Shown: in pieces, positions 27,924 through 36,563 of the stretch
Position numbering within the stretch: position 1 is the first letter of the stretch
How the letters are laid out: the number at the start of each line of letters is the position of its first letter
Assembly (NCBI GenBank): GCA_003212695.1
Contig: QCPC01000001.1
Location: 114,709 to 178,708, forward strand
DNA length: 64,000 bases
Reading direction: 5' to 3'
Source: Prochlorococcus sp. AG-436-C13
GTDB taxonomy: Bacteria > Cyanobacteriota > Cyanobacteriia > PCC-6307 > Cyanobiaceae
Notes under the pieces: model-generated
The model's database searches: none
What the model was told of the DNA's origin: nothing
The model's input: the letters and a program-made list of their open reading frames with translations, nothing else
Translations under genes and position numbers: made by a program

Positions 27924-28729
27924 TTAGTAAATTCTGTTTGGTATAAGAAAAGTAAGAATTCAAAATAAAAAAATCAATCCCTTTACTTCCCTCAATAAAT
28001 AAGGATCTTTGATCGATAATAAATTTCAAATTAGAACCTCATAATAGCAGAGGTTAAGATTATCTGATCAGTTAAAAAAACGAAAATTGTCCGTGTGGAT
28101 TTGGTAGATGATGTGCTTGAGCCAATTATGTCTGTCTCTGTCTTAATCATTTTGGTTCTTTCAAGAATGTAAATGCAGAACTCAGCTAATATTTCTATCT
28201 TTCTCAATGGTAATTCCTCCGAGGATGCTTTCAGTTTTTCAACCGAAGAAGCCAAGGATTCTCACTTGAGAGAGTGAGCAGCGCCATGATTGATCCTCTC
28301 TTATGCTTTGTCCATACCGTTGGCAAGAGCCATAAACAATCATTAATTAAGCAAGACAACGAAGAAATAGGGTGATGTTTTGAATTCTTAGTTTTTTTTA
28401 AACTTCATTTGTGACCAGAAAAAATTAGTACATAATTTGTTTTGAGGTTATGCCTCCTCTATATGTGCACCCAAATAGCTAATAAGCTAAAGATCATGAA
28501 GATCTAAAAATTTTTCAACCTTGTCAAGATCTTTATATGCTTAAAAAGCCATCATCAGCTTGAACCATTTTTATCTAGAACAACAAGGTTTTTCAATAGA
28601 AAAAGCTTTCATACTAATAAAAAGTTTTACAGTGGCTATACCTCTTTTAAGTCAATATTCTATCCTCCTATACATTAGGGAATTTAAAAGAATGAAAAGC
28701 AACCGATTCTCTGTTATAAACTAGTAATA
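27924..28729. other. 806-base gap with unidentified, less AT-rich relic-like segment
   Basis: Spacer between the divergent PEP mutase and oxygenase genes. The part from about 28030 to 28340 is richer in G+C than the island around it. It holds short open frames on both strands (a 74-codon - strand frame at 28031-28255; a 34-codon + strand frame ending near 28271), none with a recognisable product. It may be the remains of a broken gene. No RNA gene or strong terminator is seen. Confidence 0.4.
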
Positions 28730-29710
28730 ATGATTAAAAGAAAATTGGTAGAGAAACCTATTCCTTATTTCTACTCTGAAAACATTCCTTTAATACAAAA
28801 AATCTTCCTGGAAAAGCTTCAGAATATAGAATTAATAAAGGCAAATTCACATTTAATAAAATCTCTCTTTTTTGATATATTTTCTACAGATGAATTTATC
28901 AGGTTATATAAAAAGTTTGCGTATGATGTTGCAATTAAATGTTATGGGAGAGTTGAGGAAGTATGCCTTCAATCCACTCCCACTCCACGCATATTTTTTA
29001 GTGGATCACATGGAACATCAATACACTGTGATTATTGGTATGGGCACGGTGAATCGGTATTTACAACATGGGTGCCTATAATAAACTGCATACCTGGAGC
29101 TACCTTTTACTCTGATCATTTTAACTCTTGTGGATATAATATTAAAGATAAAGAGTTAAATATGCAGCAATTTAGTAAATTGTCTGACAGTCTAGTAAGG
29201 CCAGATTTATCTGTTTTACCTCCAGATGGAGCAGCATATTTATTTGCATCTAATGTATTACATGGTTCTACTCTAAATACTTCATCTAAAACAAGACTTT
29301 CATTTGATTTTAGAATCTCTCAAAAAGAAGATAAGACATCAACAAAATACCTAGATGGTTACTATCATTATGATAATAAGACTAAAGATTATAATATCCC
29401 CCCCCATCCTTTAAAGGGTAAACCAGTTTTAAAATACATCTGTGGTGGTAAGGATAAAGATACATTTTCTCAGCATATTCTCATAGATGCAGTTGCCAAA
29501 CGTCTTGAATTTGTACTAGTTGATCAAGAAGCAGAAATAGAACGCTATGGTCACCCAATTTTGAATGCACTCTTAAAAGGTTACAAGCTAACTAATAATT
29601 ATGCAGCTATTGCAGTTTCTTCATCTAATATTCTAAATAGTGAGACAATTGATTTAATAAAAAAATCATCCCTAAGGGTCTGGTCTGCTATGGAGAATAA
29701 GTTTATTTAA
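28730..29710 (+). CDS. Fe(II)/2-oxoglutarate oxygenase with extra C-terminal domain
   Basis: A 326-residue protein. Residues about 75-195 show a phytanoyl-CoA/StrG-like double-stranded beta-helix site: His99 and Asp101 (IHCDYWYGHGES), His178 (VLHGST) and the 2-oxoglutarate-binding Arg189 (KTRLSFDFR). The predicted role is hydroxylation or another oxidation of a sugar or glycan intermediate. Residues about 232-326 are a separate alpha/beta domain (SQHILIDAVAKR, ILNALLKGY, IAVSSSNIL, ENKFI). This recalls small proteins from sporadic carbohydrate clusters that normally occur as separate genes; that match is my inference. It is alone on the + strand, convergent with the aminotransferase. Confidence 0.7.
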   Translation: MIKRKLVEKPIPYFYSENIPLIQKIFLEKLQNIELIKANSHLIKSLFFDIFSTDEFIRLYKKFAYDVAIKCYGRVEEVCLQSTPTPRIFFSGSHGTSIHCDYWYGHGESVFTTWVPIINCIPGATFYSDHFNSCGYNIKDKELNMQQFSKLSDSLVRPDLSVLPPDGAAYLFASNVLHGSTLNTSSKTRLSFDFRISQKEDKTSTKYLDGYYHYDNKTKDYNIPPHPLKGKPVLKYICGGKDKDTFSQHILIDAVAKRLEFVLVDQEAEIERYGHPILNALLKGYKLTNNYAAIAVSSSNILNSETIDLIKKSSLRVWSAMENKFI

Positions 29711-29730
29711 TTAACTTTTCATAGGGATAA

Positions 29731-30819
29731 TTAAAATCTATTTATGCAAGCTGCAATATAATCTATATCAGCTTTTGTTAAGTCATGATGAAGGGGCAAA
29801 CAAATTCCATTTTTAAATAAACTCTCTGCTACCGGACAAGAATCTTGCTTCCCATACTCAGACCGTACAGATGGTTGAAGGTGCATTGGGTAAAAGAAAG
29901 TCCTTGTTTGAATATTAGAATTTTCTAAATGAGTCATTAGTTCTTCCTTTACATCACTCACCTCAAAATAATATCTAAAAGGTACATCTTGTTGATCACT
30001 TTGTATATTAGGTTTAGAAATAAAATCCCTATCATTTATCATTGAATTGTAATAAGAGAAAAGTTCCCTTTTAAGATTGATAATATCCTGTAACTTATCC
30101 AATTGAATACAGCCCAAAGCAGCTTGCATATCAGTAATTCTAAAGTTCATACCAAATTTTGGATGCACGAAAGTTCCGCTACTAGGTCTACCCTGGTTTC
30201 TTAAAAGCTTCAGTCTTTCGTAAATTTCTTTATCTTGCGTTAAAACCACACCTCCTTCTCCTGTAGTTATTGTTTTATCTGCGAAAAAAGAAATAACACC
30301 CATATCTCCATATGTACCAGAATGTACTCCATTATTAAAAACCCCAATTGCTTGAGCTGAATCCTCTAATACATAGATATTTTTATTCTTACAATAATCA
30401 ACAATTGGCTTAACAGACTGACTCTTTCCATAAATATTTACTGGCATAACAACTTTTGTTTTAGTTGAAATCTTGTTTTTTATATTCTCCAAACTAGCCA
30501 TATAACTTTTAGGATCTACATCGCAAAAGATAGGTTTAAATCCAGCAAAATGTGCTGCAGAGGCAGAGCCAAAAAAAGTAAAGGATGGAATAATTATCTC
30601 ATCACCTTCTTTAGGTTCTAATGCTAACAATGCCAAAAAAAGGCCTAAAGTTCCATTTGGCACTGGTAACGCATACTTAGATCCGGTCAGATCAAGAATT
30701 TTACCTAGAAATTTCTTGGTATATGGACCTTCAGTAACCCATTTATCAGTGATAGAGACTTCTAAAGCTTTTAACTCCTCATGATTCAACCAAGGAGAAA
30801 CTTGATTAATTCTTTTCAC
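29731..30819 (-). CDS. DegT/DnrJ/EryC1 sugar aminotransferase (perosamine-synthase-like)
   Basis: A 362-residue PLP enzyme that transaminates a nucleotide-bound keto-sugar. The lysine that binds PLP lies in FFADKTITTGEGGVV, a form of the motif common in GDP-perosamine synthases (RfbE/Per). Also present are PSFTFFGSASAAHFAG and the EDSAQAIG aspartate region. With Gmd elsewhere in the island supplying GDP-4-keto-6-deoxymannose, GDP-perosamine is a reasonable product, but the substrate is inferred. The start is GTG 30817-30819; no ATG fits. It converges on the oxygenase gene. Confidence 0.85.
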   Translation of the reverse strand: MKRINQVSPWLNHEELKALEVSITDKWVTEGPYTKKFLGKILDLTGSKYALPVPNGTLGLFLALLALEPKEGDEIIIPSFTFFGSASAAHFAGFKPIFCDVDPKSYMASLENIKNKISTKTKVVMPVNIYGKSQSVKPIVDYCKNKNIYVLEDSAQAIGVFNNGVHSGTYGDMGVISFFADKTITTGEGGVVLTQDKEIYERLKLLRNQGRPSSGTFVHPKFGMNFRITDMQAALGCIQLDKLQDIINLKRELFSYYNSMINDRDFISKPNIQSDQQDVPFRYYFEVSDVKEELMTHLENSNIQTRTFFYPMHLQPSVRSEYGKQDSCPVAESLFKNGICLPLHHDLTKADIDYIAACINRF

Positions 30820-31079
30820 TTAAGAACCAATAACATAAACTGATTATGGCATGAATTATTAATTCTTTCAAAGAGCATTTTCTATAGTCTTATAGTTAGA
30901 TGCAAGTATTTAGTATCCTCTTTTAATCGCAATAAATTTATCATAATACTGGTTTTCTATTCGTCTGATAAATATAATATGCATAAGAAAATATTAATTT
31001 CACCATATTAAATCAAATAAGCTAGTAAGTTGATGTAAAAAAACACTATATTAAATTGGAGTTCAGATGTTGCCAGTAA

Positions 31080-31952
31080 ATGAGTGCTCAGAATCTTTTG
31101 TCAATAGTAACAATAGTTAGGAATGATTTACAAGCACTAAGAAAAACACTCTCCTCTATTCCATTATCAAACTCAATAACATCAATAGTCATTGATGGCA
31201 GTGACAATTATCAACATCAGAAAGGTTTTTGTGATGAATACAGTAAGACATCTAATCTTACAATTAATTATCAAGAACAATGCGGCAGAGGGTTATATGC
31301 CGCGATGAATCAAGGGTTAAAACTCGTCAATTCTGAATGGGTTATATTTATGTGTGCTGGAGACTACTTTAATGATAATTCGACTTACATAATTGATCTA
31401 ATTAATGAGGCAAGTAAATGTAAAGTAGATAGTATAATTTGTAGAGCAAAGATCATTTCAGCACAAGGTAATAAAATCGGTCTAAAGCCACCTCACAGCA
31501 AGGTTCCAAGATATTTATATAAAGCATTAAGCTATTGGATCCCATGGTTATATAGCCCTTGTCATCAATCAATGTTCTTTCGAACTGATATTCATAGCTC
31601 TATATTTTATGAAGAGGATGGTGTCGTAGGCTCAGATCAGGTAATAATGCACAAGTTTCTTGAAAGACCTTTTTATCTTTCTGAATATATTCTAAGTGTT
31701 AATGATACTTGTGGTGTCTCTTCAAACGCTCCTCCATCAACCTCATCGCTATTATATTATCTAAGAAGTTCATTTAAACTAAGACAAAGTCGTAGAGTAA
31801 TATTCACAACATTAAAATACATATTTATGGTTTTAGGATTTAAGGACTTTGATGGCATAAGAAATTTCAGGCACAAGATTATAGCACCAGTTATTGTATT
31901 TATAATAAAAAGCTATCTACATTTATTAAATTATTTAAAAAATATTTTCTAA
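31080..31952 (+). CDS. family 2 glycosyltransferase
   Basis: A 290-residue GT-A-fold inverting glycosyltransferase. It opens LLSIVTIVRNDLQALRKTL, then the SIVIDGSD strand and GRGLYAAMNQGLKLVNSEW, the pattern of colanic-acid type GT2 enzymes (WcaA/WcaE-like) that use UDP- or GDP-sugars. An acidic MCAGDYF motif stands in for the DXD metal site. Two weakly hydrophobic C-terminal stretches could tether it to the membrane. It probably builds the island glycan repeat. A 390-base spacer and tRNA-Arg follow. Confidence 0.85.
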   Translation: MSAQNLLSIVTIVRNDLQALRKTLSSIPLSNSITSIVIDGSDNYQHQKGFCDEYSKTSNLTINYQEQCGRGLYAAMNQGLKLVNSEWVIFMCAGDYFNDNSTYIIDLINEASKCKVDSIICRAKIISAQGNKIGLKPPHSKVPRYLYKALSYWIPWLYSPCHQSMFFRTDIHSSIFYEEDGVVGSDQVIMHKFLERPFYLSEYILSVNDTCGVSSNAPPSTSSLLYYLRSSFKLRQSRRVIFTTLKYIFMVLGFKDFDGIRNFRHKIIAPVIVFIIKSYLHLLNYLKNIF

Positions 31953-32342
31953 AAGGAAATTATTTATATGATATTGCTTATATTTATTTCTAATCTTCTA
32001 ACTTATAAGGCAATTGAAAATAATACTAATAGTATAAATATGATTACAGTTATAATATGTTTACATAAATGATTTCAAGCAAAAAGTCTTCATATTTAGA
32101 GGTTTTCCTTTGAAACATAAGTCAAAACAGAATTTAATTAGTTTAAAGAAAATCAAATAAACTTAAATTTAGGAATTTTAGCTATATGGTCGATGAGGAT
32201 AGGTCAAATAACTTTCTTCTGTTGTTAGTTGCTTAAAACTCTATGAAGTTGGTTACATGATTATGTAATCTTAAATAGTTGATTTTAGTTGTAATGGTTT
32301 CCCAGTTAAAAGCTGAGTTACCAAAAACCTGAAAATCCTCAA
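31953..32342. other. 390-base spacer before tRNA-Arg
   Basis: AT-rich sequence with no gene I can support. A 34-codon frame at 31968-32072 gives a mainly hydrophobic product but has no other support. The promoter of the tRNA should lie in the last part, but I cannot pick out convincing boxes. Confidence 0.4.
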
Positions 32343-32416
<74 letters not shown>

Positions 32417-32472
32417 TCAGTTATCGAACATAATTACTATAAGCTTGAAGCATTAGTGAATTCCAGAAAAAT

Positions 32473-33912
32473 ATGACTTTAAAAATCCAAAATATTTGTT
32501 GTATTGGCGCAGGTTATGTAGGAGGTCCAACAATGGCTGTTATTGCTAAAAATTGCCCAAACATAAAAGTTACTGTAGTAGATAATAATAAAGAAAGAAT
32601 TGATGCTTGGAATAGTTCTGACTTATCAAAGCTTCCTATTTATGAGCCAGGTTTAGACGAAATCGTAAAAAGATGTCGAGGTAGAAATCTAAGTTTCTCG
32701 ACGCAAATTAATGAAAATATTGCTTCTGCAGATATGGTTTTCATATCTGTTAATACCCCCACTAAAACGAAAGGGCTAGGAGCAGGAAAAGCTAGTGATT
32801 TAAAATGGGTAGAAGCTTGCGCAAGACAAGTAGCAATTAATGCCAAAAAACATACAATTGTTGTTGAGAAAAGCACGTTACCCGTAAGAACAGCAGAGGT
32901 CATAAAGACAATCCTTGAGGATGCACAATTATCATCAGCGACTCCATATAAGAATTCGACTTTTGAGGTTTTATCTAACCCTGAGTTCCTTTCTGAAGGT
33001 TCTGCAATTCAAGATTTAGAGGAACCTGATCGAGTGCTTATTGGTGGTGATAATGAAGAGGCTATAGAAGCACTAAGCCAAATATATAAACAATGGGTTC
33101 CGTCCAAAAAGATTTTAAAGACTAATATATGGAGCAGTGAGCTAGCAAAGCTAACTGCAAATGCATTTTTAGCTCAAAGGATTAGCTCAATTAATGCTAT
33201 AGGAGCTTTATGTGAAGCTACAGGTGCTGATGTTAGAGAGGTAAGCCGCGCAATTGGATCAGATAGTCGAATTGGATCAAAATTCTTAGATTCTGGACCA
33301 GGATTTGGGGGAAGTTGCTTTAAAAAAGATATTTTAAATTTGGTTTATTTATCTCGATATTTTGGATTACCTGAGGTTGCAGACTTTTGGGAAGGTGTGG
33401 TATTTCTAAACACATGGCATCAACATAGAATCTCCGAGTTAATAGTTAAAAAACTATTTGGCACATTATCTGGAAAAAAGATTGTCGTATTAGGTTTTGC
33501 TTTTAAAGCAAATACAAATGACACTAGAGAATCTGCTGCTATTCAAATTTGCAAAGATCTACTTCAAGAAGGGGCTCTACTTTTTATTCATGATCCAAAA
33601 GTTGATTCAAAACAAATTGAAGTTGATTTAGAGAGGCCACAAATGAACAAAAGCATAAAAGCTGGTGACTTGCCTTCTCAATCAGGAGAATGGAAAACTA
33701 TATCTAATTTGTATGATGGTTTGCCAAACTCTGACGCAATCCTTATTTTAACTGAATGGTTGGAATATTCAAATATAAACTGGGAAAAAGTGGCTAAAAC
33801 AATGAGAAGGCCAGCATGGGTTTTTGATGCAAGATCAATTATAAATCCAAGCCAAGTATTACAGTCTGGACTTAAGTTATGGAGAGTTGGTGATGGATCT
33901 CAAGTTCACTGA
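32473..33912 (+). CDS. ugd: UDP-glucose 6-dehydrogenase
   Basis: A 479-residue NAD-dependent enzyme oxidising UDP-glucose to UDP-glucuronate. The N-terminal Rossmann motif is CCIGAGYVGGPTMAVIA. The central helix region carries the NPEFLSEGSAIQDLEEPDRVLIGG substrate block and the catalytic cysteine Cys282 sits in GPGFGGSCFKKDI. The longer, animal-like form of the enzyme (GGPT, inserts before the C-terminal domain) is common in marine bacteria. It supplies acidic sugars for the polymer. It is 56 bases after tRNA-Arg. Confidence 0.95.
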   Translation: MTLKIQNICCIGAGYVGGPTMAVIAKNCPNIKVTVVDNNKERIDAWNSSDLSKLPIYEPGLDEIVKRCRGRNLSFSTQINENIASADMVFISVNTPTKTKGLGAGKASDLKWVEACARQVAINAKKHTIVVEKSTLPVRTAEVIKTILEDAQLSSATPYKNSTFEVLSNPEFLSEGSAIQDLEEPDRVLIGGDNEEAIEALSQIYKQWVPSKKILKTNIWSSELAKLTANAFLAQRISSINAIGALCEATGADVREVSRAIGSDSRIGSKFLDSGPGFGGSCFKKDILNLVYLSRYFGLPEVADFWEGVVFLNTWHQHRISELIVKKLFGTLSGKKIVVLGFAFKANTNDTRESAAIQICKDLLQEGALLFIHDPKVDSKQIEVDLERPQMNKSIKAGDLPSQSGEWKTISNLYDGLPNSDAILILTEWLEYSNINWEKVAKTMRRPAWVFDARSIINPSQVLQSGLKLWRVGDGSQVH

Positions 33913-34159
33913 ATAAACAATATAAATATTACTTATATTAAACAACAGTTATTATAGATTTAATAAGTGAAATAAAGTAAATAATAAATCAATAGATAAG
34001 TCTTTAATTTCTAAAAAACCATTTTCAATAAGCAATAGTAGTAGCTATATACAATAAGATTATCAGCTATATTTCTATATTCTCTTTTGAAATTTAGAGC
34101 CAAACTATGTATAGATTTAAACTATTATGCTAATATGAAAAAAACTGCTGCTTAAGGAT

Positions 34160-34837
34160 GTGAATCCAGACACATTGGTTTTAGTACCAGCTTACAATGA
34201 ATCAGATAATATTTTAGAGACAGTAAATAATCTAAGGAATTTTTTCGAGCATATTCTTGTAATAAATGATGGCAGCACTGACAATACCCAGTACATATTA
34301 AAAGAAAATTCCATACCTTGTATATCGCATTTGATAAATCTTGGACAAGGAGCTGCGTTAGAGTCTGGATTTTTATATTTCGTAAATAGAACAAACCTTC
34401 AATACGTTATTACATTTGATGGGGATGGACAAAACAACGCAAGCCAAGCAAATGACATGCTAATGGAACTGAAGAAATATTCATATTCCATTCTTATTGG
34501 AAGTAGATTTAAAAAAAAGAAAGATTATATGGAAATACCTTTTTTTAAAAGGCTGACTCTAAGATTAGCGAAAATATATGAAAGAACATTCTTCTCAATC
34601 AAATTAGATGATGCTCATAATGGGCTTAGGGTTATGACTAAAGAAATGATAAAGAATCATATTCTACCCATAAAGAATCATGACATGAGTCACTCTACAG
34701 AAATAGCATTTAAGGCTAGTAATTCAGGTGAAATAATTTATGAATACCCTGTTACTGTTGAATATAAAAATAAGCGTTCACAACATCCAATAAATGCAGT
34801 CAATATAGTTATCAATAATTTAATTAAGCGCTTATGA
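34160..34837 (+). CDS. DPM1-like family 2 glycosyltransferase
   Basis: A 225-residue GT2 enzyme resembling dolichyl/undecaprenyl-phosphate sugar synthases: LVLVPAYNESDNILETV start, INDGSTDNT, the donor-site FDGDGQ (DXD) and GSRFKKKKD segments. Such enzymes move a sugar from a nucleotide to a lipid phosphate. The start is GTG 34160 preceded by AAGGA. Its stop overlaps the next gene by four bases (ATGA), and the pairing with a DUF2304 protein is typical. Confidence 0.9.
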   Translation: MNPDTLVLVPAYNESDNILETVNNLRNFFEHILVINDGSTDNTQYILKENSIPCISHLINLGQGAALESGFLYFVNRTNLQYVITFDGDGQNNASQANDMLMELKKYSYSILIGSRFKKKKDYMEIPFFKRLTLRLAKIYERTFFSIKLDDAHNGLRVMTKEMIKNHILPIKNHDMSHSTEIAFKASNSGEIIYEYPVTVEYKNKRSQHPINAVNIVINNLIKRL

Positions 34838-35202
34838 CAATACCAGGAAAACTTCTGTTCATGTTAATTACATTTATTATGTTTTTATTATCATTTAATG
34901 TTGCAAATAGAACCAAAGTAAAAGCGTTACAAAAACTATTTGTAATTACAATAGGTTCGATAATATTTTTATCTATAATGTTTCACGAAACAATAATGAG
35001 TTTTCTAAGCAATATACTTGGAGTGTCAAGTGGGCCTGATTCTGTTCTATATCTATTTATAATTGTTTCTACATCAATAAACTTGATTTTATTTAGAAAG
35101 TTCTTTGAACTAGAAACAAAAATAACAAGGATTGTTCAAAATATATCATTAGGTAGCAATAATACTAAAGATATAATATCCACCAAATCATATAAGAACT
35201 AA
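34834..35202 (+). CDS. DUF2304 membrane protein
   Basis: A 122-residue protein with three hydrophobic helices (about residues 6-22, 34-52 and 66-86) followed by a coiled, charged C-terminus (FFELETKITRIVQNISLG). This matches DUF2304, small membrane proteins nearly always encoded next to a DPM1-like glycosyltransferase. It overlaps that gene by four bases, so they are translationally coupled. It probably anchors or assists the transferase at the membrane. Confidence 0.88.
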   Translation: MTIPGKLLFMLITFIMFLLSFNVANRTKVKALQKLFVITIGSIIFLSIMFHETIMSFLSNILGVSSGPDSVLYLFIIVSTSINLILFRKFFELETKITRIVQNISLGSNNTKDIISTKSYKN

Positions 35203-35241
35203 CTTTAAAAGTCAGCTTAGGACACTTAAATCGACTCCTTA

Positions 35242-36519
35242 TTAGATTCTGAACTTAAGATATTTTTCAACCATATAGGAAAGCATAAATGCTGAGAATA
35301 TAAACGAAATTCCTGTCCCCAAGGCTGCTCCATTTATACCCATAATAGGAATAAGTACTACATTAGCAATAATATTAAAAATAACAAATGAAAGCATATA
35401 GATAGTATTTAAGCCAGGAAAGTTGGCCATTGAAAGTATATTATTAAAGGGTATATATCCTGAAGCAATACAAATACCAGTTATAAGTATAATAAAAGGA
35501 AGAAAACTAAGGTCAAAGCTGTCACTTCCTAATAGTAATTTTATAATTGGCAAGTAGAACATTATAGAAATGAGGCCAATTATGAATGAATAGCGATAAG
35601 TAAGTTTTTTTACCTTTGCTATAGAAAAAGACAACTTCTCAAATTGGTTTCTTGCAAAAAGACTAGAGATAACTGGATTAACATTATTCTGTACAACGAC
35701 CATTAATTGAAGAAAACCTTCTGAGAATAAAGCAGCCATAGTATATATTCCAACATCATTGTCAGAAAGGTAGTAGCCAATCATTAGGATATCTACCCTA
35801 GAATTAATTTCCACTAATATTCCATTAAAGACTGCCCTAGAGCTATAAGAAATATGCTTTTTAGCCCAATAAAAGCTACGGTCAAATTCAAATATTCTGA
35901 CCAATCTTGAGATATCAAAAATGAGCAAGATAAATAATATTGTTTCTGAGAAGGAAAATACAACAGGTAAATATAAACCTTTTAAAGAGATTATAGTAGC
36001 AATTATTAAAGAAATCAGTATTAAAACATACCTAATAGATTGGTAAAAAGCAAGCTTCACCATTTCACGTAATCCATTTAATACACCATAAATCAAAACT
36101 TTATTAACTGAAAAAAAGAAAATGCCAGGAATTACCATTCTTAAACCATATATAATTTCTTCACTTCCTAATAGCCTGGATATAGGCTCTGCCAAGTAAT
36201 AGAAAATTATTGAGGTTATTAGACTGATCAATATGGTTGGTATTAATGAACCAGTTACTATAGAATTAATAACTTTGCTGTTACGATCATACTTAGGAAG
36301 CAAATAAAGCACAGAATATTGTATACCTGCTGAACCAATCATTGGGAAAACAATATAAATAGAAAGAACTTGATTAAATAATCCTAAAGTTGACGATCCG
36401 TAATATCTTCCAACAATCAAATTCAAGCCTATTCCACTAATACCTAAGAAAATAAGACTTATATAATTAGAAATAAGGTCTTTAGTAATTCTATATTCTT
36501 TAATACTTTTATTAACCAT
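35242..36519 (-). CDS. Wzx-type polysaccharide flippase
   Basis: A 425-residue protein with about 12-14 membrane helices of the MATE/PST superfamily. The N-terminal sequence (SNYISLIFLGISGIGLNLIVGRYYGSS) has the glycine-rich helix 1 and arginine-aromatic loop usual in O-antigen flippases, and the paired helices later carry EINSRVDILMIGYYLSDNDVGIY. It should flip undecaprenyl-linked repeat units across the inner membrane for Wzy polymerisation. Sequence does not show the substrate. It lies downstream of the fused amidotransferase on the same strand. Confidence 0.9.
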   Translation of the reverse strand: MVNKSIKEYRITKDLISNYISLIFLGISGIGLNLIVGRYYGSSTLGLFNQVLSIYIVFPMIGSAGIQYSVLYLLPKYDRNSKVINSIVTGSLIPTILISLITSIIFYYLAEPISRLLGSEEIIYGLRMVIPGIFFFSVNKVLIYGVLNGLREMVKLAFYQSIRYVLILISLIIATIISLKGLYLPVVFSFSETILFILLIFDISRLVRIFEFDRSFYWAKKHISYSSRAVFNGILVEINSRVDILMIGYYLSDNDVGIYTMAALFSEGFLQLMVVVQNNVNPVISSLFARNQFEKLSFSIAKVKKLTYRYSFIIGLISIMFYLPIIKLLLGSDSFDLSFLPFIILITGICIASGYIPFNNILSMANFPGLNTIYMLSFVIFNIIANVVLIPIMGINGAALGTGISFIFSAFMLSYMVEKYLKFRI

Positions 36520-36563
36520 GCATTTAATAGATGAATTTAGAATCTTTATAAAATATTTTGGAC

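Noticed and set aside
28031..28255. 74-codon - strand frame in the gap after the PEP mutase gene
   Set aside because: No domain, no ribosome site and competing frames on the other strand; listed only as part of the gap.
31968..32072. 34-codon frame before tRNA-Arg
   Set aside because: Very AT-rich hydrophobic product with no other support.
34152..34394. 80-residue - strand frame under the DPM1-like gene
   Set aside because: It is antisense to a clear GT2 gene with intact motifs.
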